From: Halarchaeum grantii
Lineage (GTDB): Archaea > Halobacteriota > Halobacteria > Halobacteriales > Halobacteriaceae
Direction of reading: 5' to 3'
Length of the DNA stretch: 64,000 nucleotides
NCBI RefSeq assembly: GCF_014647455.2
Contig: NZ_BMPF01000004.1
Location: 1 to 64,000 of the forward strand
This document shows, one piece after another, positions 7,856-16,013 of the stretch (its first letter is position 1; every line of letters begins with the position of its first letter). A model generated the notes under the pieces. It was not told where the DNA came from and did not search any database. It was given only the letters and a program-made list of their open reading frames with translations. Both the position numbers and the translations under genes were made by a program.

Positions 7856-8472
7856 GCGTCAACAACGTAGGGAGCGTCAGCGATCGTTCGCTCGTGGACG
7901 TCATCGCCATGGTTGGGGAATGCAGGGTCAACCGGACTAATGCGACCGATGATCGCTTCGATGGCCTGTGAGACTGCGATACCTGCGGCAGCGGGAACAT
8001 CAAGCGCCGCAGCAATGCCACGGCGTGTCTGCTCACCCCGAAGATACGCGTCCGTCTCACCGACCGCGTTGAGTAACGCCGCGTCCCCATAGCGCTCGCG
8101 GAAATACGCGATATCGTCGTTGGCCGTGCTTGCCCCATAGACCGCAATGATGACCGGTGAGACGACGAGTTCGCCGGTCTCTGTCTCCCACGTCCCGACG
8201 ACTGGCTCGACCGTCCAGAGCGCGGCGCCGTCCTCGTACTCATCACGTTCCTCGGCGACGCCGAGCTCAGCCAGCTCGTTCGCGTACTTGTACGCAGTGC
8301 TCTTCACGATACCCTGGCGGTCCATCGCTCGTTTCACCGTCGTCGGCGAGTTCAGGAGGAGATCAGTGTAGAAGTAGGCGAGATCGGCGTCTGTTAGGAG
8401 TCGCTGCACAGCGAAAAACATCGAGACGCCCGACTCGTCACGTCCGACGTCTCCAATCGGTGCACCAGCCAT
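7852..8472 (-). CDS. winged-helix protein paired with the PIN gene
   Basis: The product has 206 residues. An N-terminal winged helix spans about 20-95 (TDADLAYFYTDLLLNSPTTV, then KSTAYKYANELAELGVAEE), followed by a domain containing VVSPVIIAVYGASTANDDIAYFRERYG and an Ala-rich C-terminus. The family resembles haloarchaeal DUF7437-type proteins that precede PIN genes. It overlaps the PIN start (ATGA on the minus strand), which argues for a joint role as antitoxin or autoregulator. No metal-binding residues are apparent. Confidence 0.65.
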   Translation of the reverse strand: MAGAPIGDVGRDESGVSMFFAVQRLLTDADLAYFYTDLLLNSPTTVKRAMDRQGIVKSTAYKYANELAELGVAEERDEYEDGAALWTVEPVVGTWETETGELVVSPVIIAVYGASTANDDIAYFRERYGDAALLNAVGETDAYLRGEQTRRGIAAALDVPAAAGIAVSQAIEAIIGRISPVDPAFPNHGDDVHERTIADAPYVVDA

Positions 8473-8534
8473 TGTAGTCCATAGTACGCGAACTAGAGAC
8501 TAAAGGATTGCGCTGCCGCGAACAGGTTTGTTGG

Positions 8535-8552
8535 CCCCGGGAGGGGTGCGGG
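8535..8552 (+). promoter_or_regulatory. C-rich leader hairpin with GNRA loop, copy 2
   Basis: CCCC at 8535-8538, GGGA at 8539-8542 and GGGG at 8543-8546 form the same short GNRA-capped stem as at 5019-5030, again followed by TGCGGG. It precedes the ArdC-type gene by about 40 bases. It could be a translation-control or RNA-stability element. Confidence 0.4.
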
Positions 8553-8586
8553 CGCGCCCGCGAGGCGCGTCGTCGCGATCACATCC

Positions 8587-9522
8587 ATGAGTGACGCACA
8601 AACAGAGGCAGCAGTCGCGTTCGAGGATTCGAGCTCGCGAAGTGAATCGATGACCGAGACGATCGAGGCGTGGGTTGAGGACCTCATCACGCACGTCGAG
8701 GAGGCACGCGGAAGCGAGGCGTTCCAAGAGTGGCTGGACGTACAGAGTCGGTTCCACGACTACTCCTACCGAAACACTCTCCTGATCACCCTCCAGTGTC
8801 CGGAGGCGACGAAGGTCGCGGGCTACCGAGCGTGGCAAGAGGAGTTCGACCGATACGTCCAGGAAGGCGAGAGCGCCATCTGGATCTGGGCACCCATCAT
8901 TACGAAGCAATGCCCGGAGTGCGAGAACTCGCCGAACTACCACGAACGGAGTGATTGTGAGTACGACGAGACGCCACCGGAGGAGTGGTCAGAGGGACTC
9001 GTCGGCTTTCGGCCGGCATCGGTCTTCGACGTCTCGCAGACCGAAGGTGAGCCACTCCCCGAACTCGAGACGGCGGCGACCGGCGACGCCGGCGACCTCG
9101 TCGCAGTCCTCGAAGACGCAGCTTCGGAACTCGACGTCGAGGTGCGCATCGTCGACGCCGACGAGTGGATCCATGGGCAGGCAGAGGGTATCTGCAAGCC
9201 ACGTCAGTCAGACGAATCACCACTTGTTGAGGTTCGTGGTCGTGCGAATGAGGCTGACCTCGCGGTGACGCTCGTCCACGAACTCGCACACGCCCTCCTC
9301 CATGGCGCCATCAGCGACCCACTGGCGCGCTCCGAGCAGGAACTCGAAGCCGAGGCCGTCGCATACATCGTCGGCCGCCACTGTGACCTTGACACAAGCA
9401 ATTCGTCGTTCTACCTCGCTGCTTGGGCCGGCGACGATCCTGAGGCAATCCGGGAGCGATTCGGCCGAATCAGCCGGACAGCCCAACAGCTCATCGACGT
9501 CGTTGATTCTGAAACCGCATAG
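8587..9522 (+). CDS. ArdC-like N-terminal domain fused to ImmA/IrrE (M78) metallopeptidase
   Basis: This 311-residue protein has an ArdC-type N-terminal domain at about 20-150 (FHDYSYRNTLLITLQCPEATK, GYRAWQEEF, SAIWIWAPI). It carries a four-Cys insert (CPEC...C) and a C-terminal M78 peptidase with the HELAHALLHG zinc site and a downstream EAEAVAYIVG helix. ArdC proteins protect incoming plasmid DNA from restriction, and M78 peptidases cleave regulators. The combination suits a plasmid gene acting during DNA entry. Both domains look intact. Confidence 0.8.
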   Translation: MSDAQTEAAVAFEDSSSRSESMTETIEAWVEDLITHVEEARGSEAFQEWLDVQSRFHDYSYRNTLLITLQCPEATKVAGYRAWQEEFDRYVQEGESAIWIWAPIITKQCPECENSPNYHERSDCEYDETPPEEWSEGLVGFRPASVFDVSQTEGEPLPELETAATGDAGDLVAVLEDAASELDVEVRIVDADEWIHGQAEGICKPRQSDESPLVEVRGRANEADLAVTLVHELAHALLHGAISDPLARSEQELEAEAVAYIVGRHCDLDTSNSSFYLAAWAGDDPEAIRERFGRISRTAQQLIDVVDSETA

Positions 9523-9577
9523 CGACCCAAACGCCTCACACTAGAAGACGTCCTTTTCAGTCAACTATCCAATAGTA

Positions 9578-9895
9578 GTGAGCGCGAATGGTAGTGCACA
9601 CTACGCCGCCAGTAAACATGGGGTTATCGGGCTGACTCGACGGGCGACCGTTGATTACGCTGACGACGGCATTCGCTTCAACGCCGTCTGTCCTGGCGTG
9701 ATCGACACGCCGATGGTCCAACAGGCGGGTGAGGATAATGCTGAGGAGATGGACCGCATCACTGCAGGAATTCCTGCAAGGCGACTCGGTGAACCCGACG
9801 AGATAGCCGATACTGTCGTCTGGCTCTGTTCTGAGGACGCATCCTACGTGATGGGGCAACCGATAATTGTCGACGGTGGATTGCTCGTCCAATAG
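9578..9895 (+). pseudogene. short-chain dehydrogenase, C-terminal fragment
   Basis: The fragment begins at the catalytic YAASKHG motif and carries the normal C-terminal half of an SDR (FNAVCPGVIDTPM, then WLCSEDASYVMGQPIIVDGG). The whole Rossmann N-terminus with the TGxxxGIG motif is absent, and unrelated sequence lies upstream. It therefore cannot bind NAD(P) and is a truncated gene. It starts a decayed block that also contains an ArsC stub and an interrupted transporter. Confidence 0.8.
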
Positions 9896-10315
9896 CAGGA
9901 ACATTTGACCGGGATGAGTGTTCTGCTGCCGTTTTGGCAACGGCGGAGTACGCTCTCAGGCCCACCAAAGTCCGGCTTATTTCAACCTTCTTTTGTCGGG
10001 AATCCTACATCTAGAGAGCCAGAAGCAACTGTCTATCTCTGCCGCAAGAGGATCTACACCTCTGTCCGGGTCTCGTGGCGCACCTGTTATAGAAGTGCAG
10101 GCGCAAAATCCACAACTTCAGTCGTGGTTTTGCGCCGTAAGCTTGACTGGTCAACTAACCCTCGCGATCTTTGTGCGCAGAGAACCGGCAACTGACTCGG
10201 TGTTTGCCACGGCGAGAGCCGGAATCAAACAAGTCAGCTGACCGCACCACCCGACACAAAATCTAAGTACTACACGAGGGGAGAATCGATATTAGCGACC
10301 GCACTCCCCACCAAT
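9896..10315. other. intergenic stretch with a long hairpin, possible IS200/IS605-type end
   Basis: No gene is supported here. The notable structure is a stem of about 13 bp at 10100-10113 and 10124-10136 (GGCGCAAAATCCAC with GTGGTTTTGCGCC, one bulged T) closed by a ten-base loop, AACTTCAGTC. Hairpins with TTCAGTCGTGG loops are typical of IS200/IS605-like termini in haloarchaea, but no TnpA or TnpB frame remains nearby. It could instead be a terminator. Confidence 0.35.
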
Positions 10316-10513
10316 GTGGCAGATGCCGCGTACATCGTGGCAATGGGCTGTTCGATTGATGAGCTCGTGCCGGACGGCTGGGACGAAACGGCCGAACGGT
10401 GGGAGATTGAAGATCCGAGAGATGACGATTTAGATGCCGGTCGGAATCAGCGCGACGAAATCCGGCGTCGCGTCGGAGAGTCCTTTGATCGAATCGGGCT
10501 GTCGAATGAGTGA
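10316..10513 (+). pseudogene. arsenate reductase (low-MW phosphatase type), C-terminal stub
   Basis: The 65 residues read ADAAYIVAMGCSIDELVPDGW, then WEIEDPRDDDLD and a final helix. This is the C-terminal third of an ArsC of the low-molecular-weight tyrosine phosphatase fold, including the general-acid loop region. The N-terminal CxxxxxR catalytic loop is missing. It precedes the MFS gene by 16 bases, so the pair may derive from an arsenic-resistance operon. Confidence 0.7.
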
Positions 10514-10529
10514 CCACTAACCCAGTACC

Positions 10530-11894
10530 ATGAGTCAGGAACAAGTCTCAGTCGAAGCGGACGAAACGACGCTACTGGATACGTTCCGTCAGTTCTTCGC
10601 ACTCGAACGGGACGTGCTCGTGCTGTCGCTGGCGATGTTCGCGTTCAGTCTTGGCTTCCAGATGACCAGCCGATACATTCCCGAGTACATCGTCGCACTT
10701 GGGGCGTCCGGATTCGTTGTCGGCCTCTTCGGAACTGTCAGCAACATTGTCTCGGCGGTATTCCCGTATCCTGGCGGCGCGATTTCGGACCGTCTCGGGT
10801 CGCGGTATGCACTCACGCTGTTCGGGTTGATTTCGACACTCGGATTCGGGGTTTGGTCGATCGCGCCACATCTCGGCGTGGTAACCGTCGTCGGCGTCGA
10901 AATCCAGCCTTGGATCTGGATCTTCGTTGGCCTGCTGCTAGCACAGGGCTGGAAGTCGTTCGGGCTGGGTGCAACGTTCGCCGTCGTCAAGTAGGCAACC
11001 GACCCCTCAAAGTTGGCCGCTGGCTTCGCTAGCACTGAGACGTTCCGGCGAACGGCCTTCCTCATCGGGCCGGTACTCGCGGCCGTCCTCATCAGCTTCC
11101 ATCCGGACTTTACCGTGGGCTTTCAGTATATCCTCGCCGTCGCCGTCGTCTTCGGAATCATCGGAACAGTCGCTCAGCACGTCCTCTATGACGCTAATGA
11201 GGACTCCATCGGCGACTCTTTCGAGGGGCTGGCACAGATTCGGGCGGACCTCCGTGAGACGCCGTCAGCGCTCCGGCCGCTGCTCGTTGGTGACACGCTC
11301 GTCCGGTTCGCCAACGGAATGGTGTATGTTTTCTTCGTGCTTGTGATCACCCGATTTTACCGGGTTAGTTTCGAGACGACCGTCTCACTGGCTAGCTTCT
11401 CATACGCACTCGATCTCTCGCCAGAGGCGTTCTTCGGCTTCCTGCTCGGCATCGAGATGTTAATTGCCCTCATCTCGATGGCACCAGCTGCGAAAGTCGC
11501 CGAGCGAGTCGGCCTCAAACCCGTCGTCGCGTGGGGGTTCGCTGTCTACGCCCTGTTCCCCATCGTACTCATCAGTGGGCCAGAGGTTCTCACGTCGGTC
11601 ATGTCGCACCAGTGGGCGATGGTACTCATCTTCGCGTTCTCCGGGCTTCGGTTCGCTGGTCTACCCTCGCACAAGGCGTTGATCGTCGGTACGGCCGAGC
11701 AAGGTGCTAGCGGACGTGTGACTGGCACGTACTATCTGCTGCGGAACACGGTCGTTATCCCGAGCGCCGCGCTGGGCGGCTCTCTCTGGGAGTTCGTGAG
11801 CCCGAAAATCGCGTTCACAATCGCAGCAGTGATTGGGGTCGTTGGGACTGGCTACTTCCTCGCATTTGGAGAGGAATTCGAAGCCTACATCTAA
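10530..11894 (+). pseudogene. MFS transporter interrupted by an in-frame TAG
   Basis: Two segments in one frame, 10530-10994 (154 codons) and 11013-11894, together make a 12-helix major facilitator of 454 residues. They are separated only by TAG at 10992-10994 within AVVK-stop-ATDPSKLAAGF. The cytoplasmic MFS signature (GAISDRLGSRYALTLFG) lies in the first part, and substrate-side helices continue in the second. A single CAG to TAG change would explain it. The position after an ArsC stub suggests a former arsenic or multidrug exporter. Read-through or a sequencing error cannot be excluded. Confidence 0.8.
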
Positions 11895-12539
11895 ATCAAC
11901 CCAAGAAGTAATACAGCTATTGGGCTGACTACCCCTGTATCCCTCAGCTGAACTCCTTGCAAGGATCAACAAATTTGTGTCGGCATGTGGGGTACCTGGA
12001 CTGAACTCTCCTTGCTGAACACGACGGGGTTTGCGAACCTTTCTATGACACGCTGTTCGAAAACATCTACCCGGGTGTCGAACAAGGATCTGGAAGAAGC
12101 GGAAACGCCACGCTTCTGCTTATCTCTCGGCATTCCGAGGGCGTCAGCGCACTACGATCACAGTCCGTCCGCATATACGACGCGATGTCGATCTCGTCGC
12201 GCTCCAGCGGCATGAGTGCGTGGTGTTGTCTGTCGTTATCGAAATCGTGTAGAGACGGCGCACACATACCGGCACAGGTTTCACCACTGGTAGTGGCCTC
12301 ACACGGTAAGGGCTTGTTGTGGGTTCAACAGGTATCCATATCGAAGCAGGTGGCGAGTATGGAGCATCGCGTCAACCTACGCAACATTGTTGACGTCGGC
12401 CGTGCGGGCGGTGAAACGAGCAAAGAGAGGACACTGGCGTCGCAGGCGAGTTCGGATCGCTGTGGCAGTCAGCCGTCGAGTTCAGCGACAACATTCTCGT
12501 CGAAGACGCCCCGCGAGATCGGACTCACAATACAATCAC
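11895..12539. other. 645-bp stretch without a convincing gene
   Basis: Short frames here show no recognisable domain. One plus-strand frame ending at about 12252 (RRDVDLVALQRHECVVLSVV) looks like a worn C-terminal coding fragment but has no start. The region adjoins the decayed SDR/ArsC/MFS block and is probably degraded coding DNA. Confidence 0.4.
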
Positions 12540-12995
12540 TTACTCAATGTCAAGCTCGAATTGTTTGTTCTCGGCGACGGTGTTGAGGACGACGCTCGTC
12601 GAGGATTGCTTGATGTCGGCGTCGCCGAGTAGTTCCTTGATGAGCGTGTTCATGTCGTCGGTATCGCGGAATTTGCCGACCGCAATGAGGTCGTAGTCGC
12701 CCGTGATCTCGTAGACGGACATCATCTGTTTGTGTTCGCTGAGCCGGTCGGCAAGGTTGGGCAATGAGCCGCCTTCGGCCTTGAGTTGGAGGATTGCCGT
12801 GACGTCGTAGCCGAGTTTGCCGTAGTCGACGATTGGGGAGTAGCGCGTGATGACACCAGCATCCTCGAGATCACGCAGGTGGTTCGAAACCGTCGTCACA
12901 GAGACGTCGAGTTCTTCAGCAAGGTTGCGCAAACTCGCACGCCCATTCCCGAGAAGAGCGTTGACCAGCTGTGTATCGAAGTTCTCGTAGGCCAT
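12540..12995 (-). CDS. Lrp/AsnC family transcription regulator
   Basis: This 151-residue protein has an N-terminal helix-turn-helix ([20 protein letters not shown]) and a C-terminal RAM/AsnC ligand-binding fold ([20 protein letters not shown], with a final STSVVLNTV strand). Such proteins form octamers and regulate amino-acid or metabolic genes. It lacks the TRASH metal-binding extension of the two Lrp proteins in the metal island. It stands alone, reading toward the decayed region, so its targets cannot be inferred. Confidence 0.9.
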   Translation of the reverse strand: MAYENFDTQLVNALLGNGRASLRNLAEELDVSVTTVSNHLRDLEDAGVITRYSPIVDYGKLGYDVTAILQLKAEGGSLPNLADRLSEHKQMMSVYEITGDYDLIAVGKFRDTDDMNTLIKELLGDADIKQSSTSVVLNTVAENKQFELDIE

Positions 12996-13068
12996 ATCGA
13001 GGGCATGTAAGAAGAGAACTAATGTATGCCGGATCTACCTACCATTTACCCCGCTATGACTTGTACAT

Positions 13069-13503
13069 TTAATCGAATTTCTGTCGACGTGCCTCAAGTG
13101 CTTTTTCGACGATGAGGTCGGTGACTTCGGGAATGGTGCGAGCGATTGCGTCGTCAAGCTCGCGACCCGTGATGTCTTTGACGCCGTGGTCGCGGAGTTT
13201 GCGTTTCACCTCGAAGTCGAGCGCTTCCTCCCATTCGTCCCAAGATTCTGGCCGGGGATAGACGGCTTTCTGCTGGACGGCGTCGAACTCGAATGCGGGA
13301 CCGGATTCGGCCGGGTCTACCTCAGGTGAGGTACCTGAGGTGGCTGAGTCAGCTGAGGTATCTGTGGTAGCTGGCTCTGGTCCAGTACCCGAGACAGCTG
13401 CCGCATCTGAGTCAGATGCCGAGTCCGTCACCGATCGATCGGCTTCCGTGTCCTTCTCGTCGTCATCAACGCCAATGCTGGCGAAGCGGTTGTCGTCAGG
13501 CAT
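13069..13503 (-). CDS. ParA-partner protein (putative ParB-like or centromere-binding)
   Basis: The product has 144 residues: a conserved N-terminus (PDDNRFASIGVDDD), a long Ser/Thr/Ala/Asp low-complexity linker at about 20-75 and a C-terminal helical domain (WDEWEEALDFEVKRKLRDHG, then ITGRELDDAIARTIPEVTDLI). It starts inside the last codons of parA (eight-base overlap), a coupling seen in partition operons. The DNA encoding the linker is itself rich in CTGAGGTA-like palindromes (13322-13375). No ParB HTH is recognised, so the assignment rests on context. Confidence 0.65.
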   Translation of the reverse strand: MPDDNRFASIGVDDDEKDTEADRSVTDSASDSDAAAVSGTGPEPATTDTSADSATSGTSPEVDPAESGPAFEFDAVQQKAVYPRPESWDEWEEALDFEVKRKLRDHGVKDITGRELDDAIARTIPEVTDLIVEKALEARRQKFD

Positions 13504-14329
13504 CAACATCACCTCGTTCGACGATATCCGCAAGTTCATCCAGTCGCGGCAGCTGGTCGTTCTCCGGGTCGTACGCAGCGAGCGGTTTCCCCTCACGATA
13601 TGCACGGCCGAACGCGACCCGCTTTCGAAGTCCCGGCCCAGGAGACTCGTCAAACTGCTCGGAGCGCGCAAACTTCGGAAGGCGATCAGCCCACGGGGAG
13701 TCTTCGATATCGCGAATAATGCGTTTCTCCTCCCCGTCGCCCTCGAGAATATTGGGAACGAGTGCAAGGACGTGCACGTCGATACCGCCCTCGTTGCGGA
13801 GCGGTTGGAGTTGCTGTTCGACCATCCGCTGGAACCCCGAGATTGACGCTTCTCGCATCTTCAGTGGAACGAGGACATGTTCGGTGCCGACAAGCGCCGA
13901 ATCAGAGAGCGGCCCGATGCTCGGTGGGCTGTCAATGATGATGTAGTCGTACTCGTCGCCGAGCAACGGATCAATGATGTAGTTGCGCACACGCGTGACT
14001 CCGTATGCGCTTGTCCGAAGCTGGTTCTCGACCTCATCAAGGTCGCGATGGCTCGGAATGACGTCCATCCACTCAGTGTGACGGATGAGGTCGTGGATTT
14101 CGACGTCAGAATCTGCATCCCAGACATCGCCGAGGTTCGCATCCGCCTCGTAATACTCCTCGAGGCCAACACCTTCGGTGGCGTTCCCCTGCTGGTCGAG
14201 GTCGACGAGGAGAACGTCGTGGCCACGTGCATCAAGTCGTTCGGCGACGTTGATCGCGACAGTCGTCTTTCCGACGCCGCCCTTCTGCAGGGCGACGGTC
14301 ACCGCCCGTGGTTCTACTGAATCGGCCAT
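13496..14329 (-). CDS. parA: ParA-family partition ATPase
   Basis: This 277-residue protein has the deviant Walker A KGGVGKTT at 16-23, switch I DLDQQGNAT at 43-51 and the Walker B region DYIIIDSPPSIGPL. It lacks the N-terminal HTH of type Ia ParA and so resembles type Ib/soj-like proteins. Such ATPases move plasmid copies along the nucleoid with a centromere-binding partner, here the overlapping 13069 gene. The promoter region carries nested palindromes at 14377-14416, likely operator or centromere sequence. Confidence 0.92.
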   Translation of the reverse strand: MADSVEPRAVTVALQKGGVGKTTVAINVAERLDARGHDVLLVDLDQQGNATEGVGLEEYYEADANLGDVWDADSDVEIHDLIRHTEWMDVIPSHRDLDEVENQLRTSAYGVTRVRNYIIDPLLGDEYDYIIIDSPPSIGPLSDSALVGTEHVLVPLKMREASISGFQRMVEQQLQPLRNEGGIDVHVLALVPNILEGDGEEKRIIRDIEDSPWADRLPKFARSEQFDESPGPGLRKRVAFGRAYREGKPLAAYDPENDQLPRLDELADIVERGDVDA

Positions 14330-14376
14330 ACCGAACCCACAGTAGCCAACATAGTAAAGCTACCTACGCCACCCAC

Positions 14377-14416
14377 CCCACCTAAGGTACCTAAGCTAGC
14401 TAACTCAGATGAGGTG
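14377..14416. promoter_or_regulatory. nested palindromes upstream of parA (putative operator or parS)
   Basis: CCACCT near 14377 pairs with AGGTGG near 14411. Between them lie the palindromes AGGTACCT and TAGCTAGCTA. Related palindrome-rich sequence (AGGTACCT, TCAGCTGA) also occurs within the coding region of the partner gene at about 13322-13375. Repeats of this type are expected where a partition protein binds. Position about 50-90 bases upstream of parA fits autoregulation. Confidence 0.4.
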
Positions 14417-14533
14417 GTTAGAGAGGTTGAAAAGGGGTACAGAGGCGTGAAATGCTAGCTAGGCAGCGCACTCGTATCCAAGAGTCACCCCAGCGGAACC
14501 ACCATGCGGTCTCTCCTCAAAGATCAATCGAGA

Positions 14534-14724
14534 CACCACACTATTTCATACCAGATTGGGTATCAACCCCATATAAAATCAGCCACCGCGCTATTTCATA
14601 CCAGATCTCGCGAAGGGCAGGTTCAAGCTTAAAGAACAGCACCCCGCCGTTTCATCCCAATCAGAGCTAGAGCCGCAGACGGGTTGAGTTAAAAATACAC
14701 CACCCCCACTATTTCATACCAAGT
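14534..14724 (+). repeat. iteron-like direct repeats, CACC-C-CTATTTCATACCA
   Basis: Three strong copies of CACC(A/G/C)C(A/G/C)CTATTTCATACCA start at 14534, 14584 and 14701, and a degenerate fourth lies at about 14639 (CCGTTTCATCCCA). The spacing is roughly 50-62 bp. They lie between parA and the Orc1 C-terminal stub. Iterons of this kind mark plasmid origins or incompatibility loci, so this may be a second, perhaps dead, origin. Confidence 0.65.
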
Positions 14725-14742
14725 GCGAGAGTGTCCCATACA

Positions 14743-15126
14743 TTACTTCCACGAATCAACACTGGATTGCGTCTGCGTGGCCTCACGAGCCGTTGATTGT
14801 TGGCCCGCAAAGGACTCAAGCTCGTCAATGAGTTCTGTCGAGAGGAGGTCGGACCTTTCAGGCATCCCTGACGGTTCTGTCTCACCGAGGACGCGGAGTA
14901 TCATCTCGTAGTCAACCGTATCGAGTTCGTAGACGTATCCGGACTTCCCAGGGCCGCCATAGTTGTCCTTGCGGTTGAGCAGGCCTAGCTGGTACATTTC
15001 CTTGAGGTAGTCCGCTACCCGCCGCTTCGACGTCGTCTTATCAAGGAGTTCGCCCGAGAGCTGCTTGTACTTCGGGTAGAGGCTTTCACGGCTGATCGGC
15101 GTCTCGTCACGGATATCGTGCAACAT
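14743..15126 (-). CDS. Orc1/Cdc6 C-terminal winged-helix stub
   Basis: The 127 residues resemble the C-terminal winged-helix domain of archaeal Orc1/Cdc6 (DETPISRESLYPKYKQLSGE, TTSKRRVADYLKEMYQLGLL, GYVYELDTVDYEMILRVLGE). Upstream of ATG 15126 the frame stays open to 15222 with more Orc-like residues (RDRIYEVTSDFDEQQKVTLS) but has no usable start. The AAA+ ATPase is absent. It is therefore a truncated initiator. As a free winged helix it could still bind the adjacent iterons and compete with the full-length Orc. Confidence 0.65.
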   Translation of the reverse strand: MLHDIRDETPISRESLYPKYKQLSGELLDKTTSKRRVADYLKEMYQLGLLNRKDNYGGPGKSGYVYELDTVDYEMILRVLGETEPSGMPERSDLLSTELIDELESFAGQQSTAREATQTQSSVDSWK

Positions 15127-15308
15127 GATGACGCTGAGTGTTACTTTCTGCTGCTCGTCAAAGTCAGATGTGACCTCGTAAATCCGATCGCGTTCCTTCT
15201 CCTCCTGATCTCTCTTCTCCTGTTACTGGCTGGTTCGATACCGCTGTCCCTACTCATCCACACGGGAAAACAAATCAATAGGGGTGTCTGTCTCCCCCTT
15301 CTCGATAC

Positions 15309-15629
15309 CTACTCCCCATCCTCAACAGGGCCCTTGTATTTCGAAGTGACCTTGTCCCCCTCTCGCCACTGCCAGTAGTAGTAGCGGTTGTCGTTAATCT
15401 CCTTGATGGTAAGCGTCGCTCGCGTCGGAACGTCGTCCGGGAGCTCTTCGGGGCGGTCCGCTACTTCGTCTTGGTCGTCCTCTGCAAGCCGAGCCTCTCG
15501 CTCACGGTACTCGGCAAGCGCGTCAGCATAGCGCTCAACCGCTCGGAGTTCCTCCGCCGAACAGCCCTCCAGTGATTCGACGAGGTCACTCGAGAGTTCC
15601 TGTGGTGGTGTCGGTGGTGAATCGGACAT
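15309..15629 (-). CDS. conserved haloarchaeal protein, DUF6788-like
   Basis: The product has 106 residues from ATG 15629. A helical N-terminal half (SSDLVESLEGCSAEELRAVE) is followed by an acidic linker and the conserved C-terminal block TIKEINDNRYYYWQWREGDK with SKYKGPV. This block is typical of small haloarchaeal and viral DUF6788-like proteins. An inverted TTAACCAACA pair lies about 15 bases upstream of the start, where it could act as an operator. Confidence 0.6.
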   Translation of the reverse strand: MSDSPPTPPQELSSDLVESLEGCSAEELRAVERYADALAEYREREARLAEDDQDEVADRPEELPDDVPTRATLTIKEINDNRYYYWQWREGDKVTSKYKGPVEDGE

Positions 15630-15642
15630 CGTATGGGGCGCC

Positions 15643-15683
15643 TTAACCAACTGACACGGAGATTGCTTAGGTGTGTTGGTTAA
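15643..15683. repeat. inverted pair TTAACCAACT / TGTTGGTTAA, copy 3
   Basis: The arms are 15643-15652 and 15674-15683 with a 21-bp spacer. Pairing extends outward to CCTTAACCAAC and GTTGGTTAAGG. One arm differs at the innermost base (T for A). It lies just upstream of the minus-strand 15309-15629 gene. Confidence 0.8.
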
Positions 15684-15785
15684 GGCCCTGGAACAGCCAT
15701 CAAACCACGAACAGACATCTTCCAGAGCCGGCTTAGGTCGCGGTTTGTACCTGTCTTCTTGTTAGCTGTTACACTCTGATGCCGT

Positions 15786-15953
15786 ATGTCGGATCTTGTC
15801 GTTAAGGCTGCGGTGAAGGATGCACTGGCAGAGAAGAACGTCGCCGGTGATTTCTACGCGGCGCTGGACGAGGAAGTCGAAGAGCTCCTGGAGGAAGCAG
15901 CGGCACGCGCTGAGTCGAATGGGCGTAAGACCGTCCAGCCGCGCGACCTCTAG
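15786..15953 (+). CDS. histone-fold NFYB/HAP5-type small protein (DUF1931-like)
   Basis: This 55-residue protein reads LVVKAAVKDALAEKNVAGDF, then ALDEEVEELLEEAARRAESN and RKTVQPRDL. The pattern is a single histone fold of the NFYB/HAP5 (DUF1931) type found throughout haloarchaea, ending in the typical TVQPRDL motif. It probably dimerises and binds DNA, acting as a small architectural or regulatory protein. It is flanked on both sides by the TTAACCAACA inverted pairs at 15643 and 16014. Confidence 0.8.
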   Translation: MSDLVVKAAVKDALAEKNVAGDFYAALDEEVEELLEEAAARAESNGRKTVQPRDL

Positions 15954-16013
15954 ACAGGGTCTCGACACTCTTTTCACTTGACGCTCGCCCGCTAGTTGGG
16001 CGTTCTCCCTATA

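Noticed and set aside
13509-13767. N-terminal extension of the ParA partner up to 13767
   Set aside because: It lies inside parA in another frame and is basic and Ser-rich; the ATG at 13503 overlapping the parA end gives the expected acidic start.
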